From positions 1-6,079 of the forward strand of contig DAICZI010000119.1 in the NCBI GenBank assembly GCA_027311205.1: a stretch of 6,079 bases of DNA, in the 5' to 3' direction. Of the stretch, positions 1 to 5,626 are shown one piece after another. A model generated the notes under the pieces. That model was not told the DNA's origin, did not search any database, and saw only the letters and a program-made list of their open reading frames with translations. This stretch comes from Beijerinckiaceae bacterium (GTDB lineage: Bacteria; Pseudomonadota; Alphaproteobacteria; Rhizobiales; Beijerinckiaceae). A program made the translations under genes and the position numbers. Each line of letters begins with the position of its first letter. Position 1 is the first letter of the stretch.

Positions 1-1278
1 GGTGATGATCGCGATGGCGACGACGAGCGTGAACATTTCCGGACTGAAGGCCCCCAGCGAAAGGCCGAGTGTGGCGACGATCACTTCCGTGGAACCGCGC
101 GCATTCATGCCCAGCCCCAAAGCCAGAGCTTCGCGCCCCGAGAGTCCACCAAAAAGCCCGCCAATCCCGGCGCCAGCGAACTTGCCAAAGCTCGCAATGA
201 CCACCAGCAGCGCCAGCAACGCCCATGAGTGTGGTGTCGATAACAAGGTGAGGTTGACGCCTAGTCCAGCAAGGCCAAAAAACACCGGCATGAACAAGGC
301 GACGATCAGGCCGCGCAACTGCGCCTCGATGTGACCCGTGAGAATCGGTGATTGGCCAATGAGGATGCCAGCGACAAATGCCCCGAGCACGGCATGCGCA
401 CCCATCGCATCGGTGAGCAGGGCAAAGCCAAAGGTCACCAGCAGGATTGCGGTGATGACCGGCATGTCACTGACAAAATTGTCATTGACGATGCGGATGA
501 ATGCCGAGACAAGCCGACCGCCCCACCGCAGGCTGACAAACAGAAATGTCGCGACCTCGCCCACCTGCAAGACCATCGCGCCCTTGTGAGTTGCGCCATT
601 TTCGGCAATTGCAAAGATGACAGCGACGATGATCCAGCCGATCGTATCATCCAGAATTGCAGCGGCAATCATCACCTGGCCAAGGTTGCGCCGGGTAAAG
701 TCCAGCTCCTTCACCACCATCGCCACGACTTTCACCGACGAGATCGACAGCGCGGTGCCCAAAAACAATGAGGTGATCAACCGCATGCCGGCATGGGGCA
801 GCAGGCTCGAAGGCAAGATCTGCCCCAGGCCAAAGCCAAGCGCGAAGGGCAGAATAATGCCGCCCAGCGAGGCGCTGGTCGCTGTGAAGCGCACCTTCTT
901 GACGAGTTTAGGATCAACTTCCATGCCGGTGATCAGCAGCAGCAGCATAATGCCGAGCTGCGACACGGCTTCAACCATGCTTTTGAGGCTGGAGTCGTCG
1001 GAAAACAGCGCAGCATGGGCCGAAGGCCATACCAGGCCAAAAACCGAAGGCCCAAGCAGCACGCCAGCCAGCAATTGGCCGATCACGGCAGGTTGGCCGA
1101 GCCGTTGTGCCACTTCACCGAGCAGGCGCCCGAGCAGCATCAGCAGCGCCAGTTCGATCAAAAACAGCGCCGCCGTGGCTTCAGGTGTGGCGGCCGTGCT
1201 GGTCGTTCCCGCCCATGCCGGGGTCATCATCAGGAACCAGACTACCGGCACGAGGTGGCGGCAGCTCAAAGTCCCCAT
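1..1278 (-). CDS. Cation:proton antiporter, CPA2 / Na+/H+ exchanger family (3' end outside window)
   Basis: Integral inner-membrane antiporter expected to exchange Na+ or K+ for protons (PF00999 fold). The minus-strand frame is open for 426 codons and continues past the left edge, so the C-terminus and any regulatory domain are not seen. Residues about 8-23 form a hydrophobic stretch ending in TPAWAG, which looks like a signal peptide or first membrane segment. Many hydrophobic helices follow, from about residue 36 on. AAILDDTIGW carries the paired ion-binding Asp210-Asp211 typical of electrogenic CPA2 members. Lys366 in SFGKFAGAG and the MNARG motif near 391-395 are also family marks. The start is uncertain. 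The ATG at 1278 has no clear ribosome site, while an in-frame GTG at 1293 lies 7 nt after a G-rich GGGGCGG and would add five residues (MARYV). It is the last gene of the minus-strand group that begins with dps. Family call is firm; ion specificity is unknown. Confidence 0.9.
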   Translation of the reverse strand, partial: MGTLSCRHLVPVVWFLMMTPAWAGTTSTAATPEATAALFLIELALLMLLGRLLGEVAQRLGQPAVIGQLLAGVLLGPSVFGLVWPSAHAALFSDDSSLKSMVEAVSQLGIMLLLLITGMEVDPKLVKKVRFTATSASLGGIILPFALGFGLGQILPSSLLPHAGMRLITSLFLGTALSISSVKVVAMVVKELDFTRRNLGQVMIAAAILDDTIGWIIVAVIFAIAENGATHKGAMVLQVGEVATFLFVSLRWGGRLVSAFIRIVNDNFVSDMPVITAILLVTFGFALLTDAMGAHAVLGAFVAGILIGQSPILTGHIEAQLRGLIVALFMPVFFGLAGLGVNLTLLSTPHSWALLALLVVIASFGKFAGAGIGGLFGGLSGREALALGLGMNARGSTEVIVATLGLSLGAFSPEMFTLVVAIAIIT

Positions 1279-1381
1279 GACATACCGGGCCACGGCAATT
1301 CCGCCCCGTTGCAGCGCGCGCCCGTTTGCCCACCGCAACTTCCAAGTTTTGCAAGAGGTGCAGTCACCGTACGGCTCAACT

Positions 1382-1401
1382 ATTGGGCAGCGCCGCCCAA
1401 T
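1382..1401. repeat. Short inverted repeat (hairpin) between ORF stub and antiporter
   Basis: Perfect 7-bp arms ATTGGGC and GCCCAAT enclose a 6-nt loop. The hairpin lies 17 nt after the stop of the 28-codon ORF and about 100 nt before the antiporter start, in transcript direction. No T-run follows on either strand, so it is not a standard intrinsic terminator. It may slow transcription or protect an mRNA end, or have no role. Confidence 0.4.
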
Positions 1402-1418
1402 CCATGGCTTTGACCGGC

Positions 1419-1505
1419 TCAAATGACAGCCGCAAGCTGTTTTACGAGCGCCTCGGCAGCACTTTGGGCGTCAAATACAGCAATGTTGGCGTCAGTTGAT
1501 GGCAT
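1419..1505 (-). pseudogene. 28-codon ORF: probable N-terminal remnant of a general-stress-type protein gene
   Basis: The 28-residue product contains NIAVFDAQSAAEALVKQLAA. From memory this matches the extreme N-terminus of a widespread proteobacterial stress-type membrane protein family (opening like 'NIVAVYDTHAEAEAAVKEL', followed in full-length members by a 'KLSIVG...YHTEE' region). Here a TGA cuts it off after AAVI, and I find no continuation of the family in the other two minus frames before the antiporter. The start is well supported: AAAGGG lies 6 nt upstream of the ATG, and the ATG begins 2 nt after the stop of the preceding gene, so translation could be coupled. The ribosome site sits inside an AACCC-AAAA-GGGTT inverted repeat (1510-1523). 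Most likely a decayed gene stub; a real microprotein is the alternative. Confidence 0.5.
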
Positions 1506-1507
1506 GG

Positions 1508-1912
1508 CTAACCCTTTTGGGTTGAATGGGGGGTCTTGTAATCGGGTGCCGCGGCGCGTTGACCGGAGCGCGTGATGAGGTGGTTCATGGGCGTGGCGGC
1601 GTGCAGTGCGAGCGGATGCGGGGTAAATCCTGGCCTCGGCATGATTGAGCCGGCAACTTCGCTGGCCAGTTCCACTTGCCGGGCTGAAGCACCCGCCAGC
1701 AACGCCAATACCAGATTTTCCAGGGCAATGATCCGCACGCGCATCAGCACCAATTCCGCGCTGGCACGATCGGGCGTGGTTCGTGCCACGTCCCCTGAAG
1801 CCATATCCTCCTCCGGCCCCAAGGGCCCGGCACCGCCCTCGGTGTCCCATTGCGACAGCGCGGTCAGGTGCTGATCGGCTCGGTGCGGCGCGTTCCGGTT
1901 GATGGTGTTCAT
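1508..1912 (-). CDS. Small hypothetical protein, 134 aa
   Basis: Function unknown. The core (about residues 51-116) reads as two helices, with RVRIIALENLVLALLAGAS followed by RQVELASEVAGSI, then a MPRPGFTPHPL segment. I recall this arrangement from short hypothetical proteins in sphingomonads. There is no signal peptide, and the hydrophobic stretch is too short and charged at its edges to be a sure membrane segment. The first 36 residues include SQWDTEGGA, a motif I associate with small alphaproteobacterial proteins, which favours the ATG at 1912. However, an in-frame ATG at 1804 (residue 37) is preceded by a very strong GGAGGAGG ribosome site and would give a 98-residue protein that keeps the whole core. 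It lies 63 nt downstream of dps in the same direction and 2 nt upstream of the 28-codon stub, so it probably shares the stress-inducible dps transcript. Confidence 0.7.
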   Translation of the reverse strand: MNTINRNAPHRADQHLTALSQWDTEGGAGPLGPEEDMASGDVARTTPDRASAELVLMRVRIIALENLVLALLAGASARQVELASEVAGSIMPRPGFTPHPLALHAATPMNHLITRSGQRAAAPDYKTPHSTQKG

Positions 1913-1975
1913 GGTCGATGTCCATTGAAAATCCGGCCATATGGTCAGCCCGTCACATGATGGGACAGGTGCTCG

Positions 1976-2494
1976 TCAAGGCGCCCTGTGGCTGGATTCA
2001 TAAAGGAACCAGGCGCGCCGTTCGGCTTCGTCGATGTAAACTTCCAGAATGCTGGAGGTAGCAACATCGCCGCCAGCCTCGATCATCGCGTGCGCCTCGC
2101 GCATGCGCCTGGCGAGTGTGCCATTGTCCTCGCGCAGTTCGGCCAGCATGTCCTGCGGCGTGACAAAGACCGCATCATTGTCCAGAACCCTTTGCAGGCG
2201 CGAGATTTCGCCCATGGAATGCAGGGTCACATGGCCGATTTTGCGGACCCGTTCGGCCACTACATCGGTCATGGCAAAAATCTGGTCGGCCTGCTCGTCC
2301 AGCAACAGGTGGTCATCACGAAAATGCGGACCGCTCATGTGCCAGTGAAAATTCTTGGTTTTGAGGTAAAGCGCGAAAATATCAGCCAGCAGCGCATTCA
2401 ACGCGCCGGAAATGTCCCGGGTTGCGGTCGCGGCGAGGTCGCTCGGCACCGCAAGCTGGCTCGGGACGCTTTTGTGGGAAATGGGGTGTTTCAT
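1976..2494 (-). CDS. dps: Dps-family DNA-protection / miniferritin protein, 172 aa
   Basis: Cytosolic dodecameric miniferritin that oxidises and stores Fe2+ using H2O2, limiting hydroxyl-radical damage to DNA. The ferritin-like four-helix domain covers about residues 27-168. All five ferroxidase ligands are visible: His50 in NFHWHMSG, His62 and Asp66 in HLLLDE, and Asp77 and Glu81 in TDVVAER. The 172-residue length is normal. The N-terminal tail of about 25 residues has few basic residues (K2, H3, H7, K8, R26), so direct DNA binding is uncertain. The ATG at 2494 is chosen because GAAAGG lies 8 nt upstream; starts further out (2566, 2524) would add a proline/arginine-rich extension with no ribosome site and would run into the promoter. 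An EcfG-type promoter lies about 70 nt upstream, pointing to general-stress control. It is the first gene of the minus-strand group. Confidence 0.93.
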   Translation of the reverse strand: MKHPISHKSVPSQLAVPSDLAATATRDISGALNALLADIFALYLKTKNFHWHMSGPHFRDDHLLLDEQADQIFAMTDVVAERVRKIGHVTLHSMGEISRLQRVLDNDAVFVTPQDMLAELREDNGTLARRMREAHAMIEAGGDVATSSILEVYIDEAERRAWFLYESSHRAP

Positions 2495-2502
2495 GACGGC
2501 CG

Positions 2503-2508
2503 CCTTTC
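2503..2508 (-). promoter_or_regulatory. Ribosome binding site of dps
   Basis: GAAAGG on the minus strand, 8 nt before the ATG at 2494. It decides the dps start, because the upstream in-frame ATGs have no comparable site. Confidence 0.7.
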
Positions 2509-2564
2509 GAGGTGATGGAACCATGAGGGCCGCTGCACCCGGAACCCGGATTCCAAAGGGGCGC

Positions 2565-2589
2565 AACGTTCAGCCACATCAAAAGTTCC
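2565..2589 (-). promoter_or_regulatory. EcfG (general stress response) type promoter of dps
   Basis: On the minus strand, GGAAC (2589-2585) is followed after exactly 16 nt by CGTT (2568-2565). This matches the known alphaproteobacterial EcfG/SigT consensus GGAAC-N16/17-CGTT at every fixed base. Transcription would start near 2555-2560, giving a leader of about 60 nt before dps. dps is a frequent member of EcfG regulons, which supports the call. The promoter is inferred from sequence only. Confidence 0.75.
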
Positions 2590-2660
2590 AGGTGAACCCG
2601 ATCGCCCTTGGTCTGTTCAAAGGGCGCTCTGGATCGCCTGCGCCAGGCCCCCGTGCGCAA

Positions 2661-2675
2661 CCAGGATGATCCTGG
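2661..2675. promoter_or_regulatory. 15-nt palindrome, candidate operator
   Basis: CCAGGAT-G-ATCCTGG: perfect 7-bp arms around a single central base. It lies about 70 nt upstream of the dps -35 box and 150 nt upstream of the GH39-side promoter, so a dimeric regulator bound here could act on either unit. I do not recognise the regulator family. No T-run follows, so it is not a terminator. Confidence 0.35.
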
Positions 2676-2825
2676 CAAATTAGATTGTGCATCTAGCGCC
2701 GACAGCGGCGGAATTCTAAGACCGGCTGGGTGCGATGGTCACATGCGCGAATTCGGTCACCGCGCCGAGGACACATCAGAAAGTGGCCCTCTGAACAAGC
2801 CATGCCTGCGGGAGCCCCGCGCCAT

Positions 2826-2851
2826 GGAACCAAAGGCCCCTGCGGCGTGTT
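2826..2851 (+). promoter_or_regulatory. EcfG-like promoter of the glycosidase operon
   Basis: GGAAC (2826-2830) is followed by 17 nt and TGTT (2848-2851). Spacing fits the EcfG consensus GGAAC-N16/17-CGTT, with one mismatch in the -10 box (T for C). The predicted start of transcription near 2858 would leave a leader of about 20 nt before the GH39 start. A small GCGGG-AGC-CCCGC inverted repeat sits directly upstream (2808-2820). Weaker than the dps promoter, but its position is apt. Confidence 0.45.
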
Positions 2852-2854
2852 TGT

Positions 2855-2864
2855 CGTTGCAACG
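2855..2864. promoter_or_regulatory. 10-nt perfect palindrome at the predicted transcription start
   Basis: CGTTGCAACG is a perfect palindrome lying 3 nt after the proposed -10 box and 14 nt before the GH39 ATG. A repressor bound here would block the start site. Its short length makes chance a real possibility. Confidence 0.25.
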
Positions 2865-2878
2865 CCGTCTGCGCAAGG

Positions 2879-4321
2879 ATGCTTCATGTGGCCGTTCCTT
2901 TTTCATGCGATTTAAACGCACCTGCCACGGGGTTCCCACATTTTTGGGAGCACACCGTGGGCAGCGGCCATGCAACGCTGGCGCTGCGCGCCGATTGGCA
3001 AAGGCAGCTCAAGCGCGCCCATGATGAGTTGGGCATGAAGCACGTGCGGTTTCACGGGTTGCTGTGCGACGACATGGGGACGCTGATCGCTGAAGGCGAT
3101 ACTCTATTCTATTCGTTTTTCAATGCTGACACGGTTTTTGACTTTCTGCTGTCAATCGGCATGCGACCTTTCGTTGAATTAAGCTTCATGCCCTCGGCAC
3201 TGGCGTCGGGGGGGCAGCTCGTGTTCCATTACGGGGCCAATGTTTCGCCGCCAAAGGATTATGCGGCCTGGGCGGTGCTGATCCGCAAGCTCGTGCAGCA
3301 TTGGGTCGAGCGCTATGGCCTCGAAGAAGTGCGGCAGTGGTTTTTTGAAGTGTGGAACGAGCCCAACCTCACGGCCTTCGGGACTGGAAATCAGGCTGAA
3401 TATTTCGAGCTCTATAAATACACTGTTTCGGCCATCAAGGGCGTCGATGCTCACCTGAGAGTCGGGGGCCCGGCGACTGCGGCCAATGCCTGGGTCGAGG
3501 ACTTCCTCGCCTATTGTCGTGCCAACCAGCTTGTGGCAGATTTTGTCACCACCCACCACTACCCGACTGATGCTTTTGGCAAGCCGGGCGATGATACCGA
3601 GGCGCAACTGTCCGCGTCCTCGCGCAGCGTTCTGCGCGAGGAAACCCGCGCCGTGCGCAAGCAGGCAGGCACCCTGCCCGTGTATTATACCGAATGGTGC
3701 ACCTCCTCCAACCCTCGTGATCCGATGCATGATGATCCGTATGCAGCGGCCTTCATTGTCAAGACAATCATGGAGGCTCAAGGTCTGGTGCAAGGCTACA
3801 GCTACTGGACTTTTTCGGATATATTTGAGGAGAATTACTTCCCCTCCGTACCTTTTCACGGAGGCTTTGGCCTTCTCAACATCCACGGAATCGCCAAGCC
3901 GTCCTACCGGGCCTTTGAAATGCTGCACAACCTGGGGGACCGGCTTGTGCCCGTGATGGGTGCACATGCGACGCTTGATGCCTGGATAGTCACCGGACCA
4001 CAAAGTGCCACACTGGTTCTGACCAATTTTGCCCTGCCGCGTCATCCCATTGCGCTCGAAACAGTGTCATTTCGTCTGACGGGATTCGACACCTGTGCCA
4101 AAGCTGTCGTGCGGCGCATCGATCTTGATCATGCCAATGCCAAACGCCATTGGGAACAAATGGGCGAACCGGAATATCTAAATGCCCAGCAAATTGCTGT
4201 GCTGGATGAAGCATCAAAGCTGATCAGCGAGCCCCTGAATTTAACAAATGAAGCCGGAGTGATAACTATGCAGATTGACATGCCGCCACAAGCCGTTGCC
4301 ACGATTGCCCTGCATAGATAA
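2879..4321 (+). CDS. Glycoside hydrolase family 39 protein (beta-xylosidase-like), 480 aa
   Basis: Retaining glycosidase of the GH39 (beta/alpha)8 type, whose known members include beta-xylosidases and alpha-L-iduronidases. The opening FPHFWEHTVGSGHATLALR and MKHVRFHGLLCDDM are typical of bacterial GH39 xylosidases. EVWNEPNL places the acid/base at Glu161, and YYTEWCTSSNP places the nucleophile at Glu272. This is close to the 160/277 positions known in the Thermoanaerobacterium enzyme. The end of the barrel carries YSYWTFSDIFEE and FHGGFGLLNIHGIAKPSYRAF; a beta-sandwich region of about 100 residues follows. There is no signal peptide, so the enzyme should be cytosolic and act on imported sugars or glycosides. 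Start: the ATG at 2879 has AAGG abutting it, too close to serve. A GTG at 2888 has AAGGA 8 nt upstream and may be the true start, three codons shorter. The next gene begins 6 nt after the stop. Substrate is not determined. Confidence 0.88.
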   Translation: MLHVAVPFSCDLNAPATGFPHFWEHTVGSGHATLALRADWQRQLKRAHDELGMKHVRFHGLLCDDMGTLIAEGDTLFYSFFNADTVFDFLLSIGMRPFVELSFMPSALASGGQLVFHYGANVSPPKDYAAWAVLIRKLVQHWVERYGLEEVRQWFFEVWNEPNLTAFGTGNQAEYFELYKYTVSAIKGVDAHLRVGGPATAANAWVEDFLAYCRANQLVADFVTTHHYPTDAFGKPGDDTEAQLSASSRSVLREETRAVRKQAGTLPVYYTEWCTSSNPRDPMHDDPYAAAFIVKTIMEAQGLVQGYSYWTFSDIFEENYFPSVPFHGGFGLLNIHGIAKPSYRAFEMLHNLGDRLVPVMGAHATLDAWIVTGPQSATLVLTNFALPRHPIALETVSFRLTGFDTCAKAVVRRIDLDHANAKRHWEQMGEPEYLNAQQIAVLDEASKLISEPLNLTNEAGVITMQIDMPPQAVATIALHR

Positions 4322-4327
4322 GCGCGC

Positions 4328-5626
4328 ATGCGACCTCTTCTGGACTTGCCGGATGGTGAGATGGTGGCCCGCCTGCAACGCGGTGCCTTTGGTTACCTCG
4401 CGACCTTTCATAATCCGGATAATGGCCTCGTTGCCGATACCTCGCGTACCGGGTCGCCCTGCAGCATTGCGGTTGTCGGATTTGCACTGTCGAGCTATCC
4501 GGTTGCGGTAGAAAATGGCTGGATCACGCGCGCCGAGGCCGTCTCACGCAGCTTGGCCGCGCTCAGGTTTTTTTGGCAAAGCCCGCAAAATGATGGGGCG
4601 ACTGCTACCGGCTACAAAGGGTTTTACTATCACTTTCTCGATATGCACACCGGCGCAAGAGTATGGCAATGCGAGTTGTCGATTATCGACACGGCCTTGC
4701 TCGTGGCCGGCATCCTGACGGCGGGTTGCTATTTTGATGGCGAAGGTGACGAAAGCGAAATCCGGTCGCTGGCGGACGCTTTGTATCGACGGGTTGATTG
4801 GCAATGGGCGCAGAATGATGGCGCAACCCTGGCGCAGGGCTGGAAGCCTGAATGTGGCTTTTTGCATTATGGCTGGGAAGGATATAACGAGGCCACGCTG
4901 CTTTACGTGCTTGGTTTCGGTTCGCCGACATTTCCTCTGAGCACGGCTGGCTATCTGGCCTGGACTTCGACGTTCCAGGCCGAGAATTTGCTGGGCATCG
5001 ATGTGCTCTATTCAGGCCCGCTGTTTACGCATCTGTTTTCGCACGCATGGATCGATTTTCGGGGGATCCGGGATGAATTCATGACGGAAAAAGACAGTGA
5101 TTATTTTGAAAATACTTGCCAGGCAATCAGGATTCACCACGAGTATGGCGCCCGCAACCCGCACGGGTTTACCGGCTATGATGCTGATATCTGGGGTGTG
5201 AGTGCCGGTGAAGGGCCCGGCGATTTCTACATGCGCGAAGGCGCTCGCGACCGGCGCTTTTTTGGTTATATGTCACGCGGCGTGCCCTATGGCCCCGATG
5301 ATGGCACCCTGTCGCCCTGGGCCATGCTGGCAACGCTGCCCTTTGGTTCCCGCGAGGCGCTGCGTGGCACCCGCAAGCTGCTGGCAACCTATCCACAAGT
5401 GTGCACGCAGGATCGCTTTGCCAGCGGTTTGAACCCGACCATTTCAAAAGGCGGCGCGCCCTGGATCTCGGAGGGCTGGTTTGGCCTTGACCAGGGCTTG
5501 CTGGTGTTGATGATTGCGAATGCCAAATCCGAATTAGTCTGGGGTTTGACGCGCAAATGCTCTTATTTTCAGGCCGGATTGCGAAAAGCTGGCTTTAGCG
5601 GGGGGTGGCTCGGCCCATGCACTTGA
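4328..5626 (+). CDS. Glucoamylase-like glycosidase (PF10091 family, GH144-related), 432 aa
   Basis: Single-domain (alpha/alpha)6-type protein of the group named 'glucoamylase family' in annotations. Characterised relatives in GH144 are endo-beta-1,2-glucanases. Signature stretches are RGAFGYLATFHNPDNGL near the N-terminus, TGYKGFYYHFLDMHTGAR (94-111), CELSIIDTALLVAG (115-128), YGWEGYNEATLLYVL (181-195), AWTSTFQAENLLGIDVLYSG, NPHGFTGYDADIWGVSAGEGP (277-297) and the closing WISEGWFGLDQGLLVLMI (379-396). Candidate catalytic acids lie among Glu116, Asp121, Glu184 and Glu187; this assignment is inferred. Length is normal and both ends look complete. No signal peptide is seen, whereas many relatives are exported. 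It begins 6 nt after the GH39 stop with no strong ribosome site, suggesting translational coupling, and its end overlaps the next gene by 10 nt. The substrate could be a beta-glucan oligosaccharide, but the sequence does not settle it. Confidence 0.87.
   Translation: MRPLLDLPDGEMVARLQRGAFGYLATFHNPDNGLVADTSRTGSPCSIAVVGFALSSYPVAVENGWITRAEAVSRSLAALRFFWQSPQNDGATATGYKGFYYHFLDMHTGARVWQCELSIIDTALLVAGILTAGCYFDGEGDESEIRSLADALYRRVDWQWAQNDGATLAQGWKPECGFLHYGWEGYNEATLLYVLGFGSPTFPLSTAGYLAWTSTFQAENLLGIDVLYSGPLFTHLFSHAWIDFRGIRDEFMTEKDSDYFENTCQAIRIHHEYGARNPHGFTGYDADIWGVSAGEGPGDFYMREGARDRRFFGYMSRGVPYGPDDGTLSPWAMLATLPFGSREALRGTRKLLATYPQVCTQDRFASGLNPTISKGGAPWISEGWFGLDQGLLVLMIANAKSELVWGLTRKCSYFQAGLRKAGFSGGWLGPCT

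Larger units (their letters stand above)
2495..2878. other. Gene-free divergent control region between dps and the glycosidase operon
   Basis: This 384-nt stretch separates two divergently transcribed units. Open frames here have no family resemblance and no convincing ribosome site, so I call no gene. It holds the dps ribosome site and EcfG-type promoter on the left, a 15-nt near-perfect palindrome in the middle, and a weaker EcfG-like promoter plus a 10-nt palindrome just before the GH39 gene. Confidence 0.75.

Noticed and set aside
617..1426. Plus-strand open frame of 269 codons over the antiporter gene
   Set aside because: It is antisense to a clear multi-helix antiporter with family motifs; its own translation is serine/arginine/proline-rich with no recognisable domain.
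1508..1940. Minus-strand frame upstream of and continuous with the 28-codon ORF
   Set aside because: Its translation is arginine/glycine/histidine-rich and overlaps the better-supported small protein in another frame. Only the last 28 codons have a ribosome site and family resemblance.
2006..2022. GGAAC and CGTT on the plus strand inside dps
   Set aside because: The boxes are only about 8-9 nt apart and lie within a coding region, antisense to dps.
2541..2570. Plus-strand GGAAC followed by CGTT
   Set aside because: The spacing is 21 nt, outside the 16-17 nt used by EcfG-type promoters.
2681..2695. TAGAT-N5-ATCTA inverted repeat in the divergent region
   Set aside because: Arms are only 5 bp and AT-rich; no T-run or promoter box is placed to give it a role.
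2737..2760. Direct repeat GGTCAC at 2737 and 2755
   Set aside because: Six-base repeat, 18 nt apart, with no further copies or conserved flanks; easily chance.
2608..3024. Plus-strand open frame of 138 codons across the intergenic region into GH39
   Set aside because: No ribosome site, low-complexity composition, and it overlaps the GH39 N-terminus in a different frame.
3179..4045. Minus-strand open frame of 288 codons across the GH39 gene
   Set aside because: Shadow of the GH39 coding frame, which carries both catalytic glutamates in conserved motifs; the antisense product resembles nothing.
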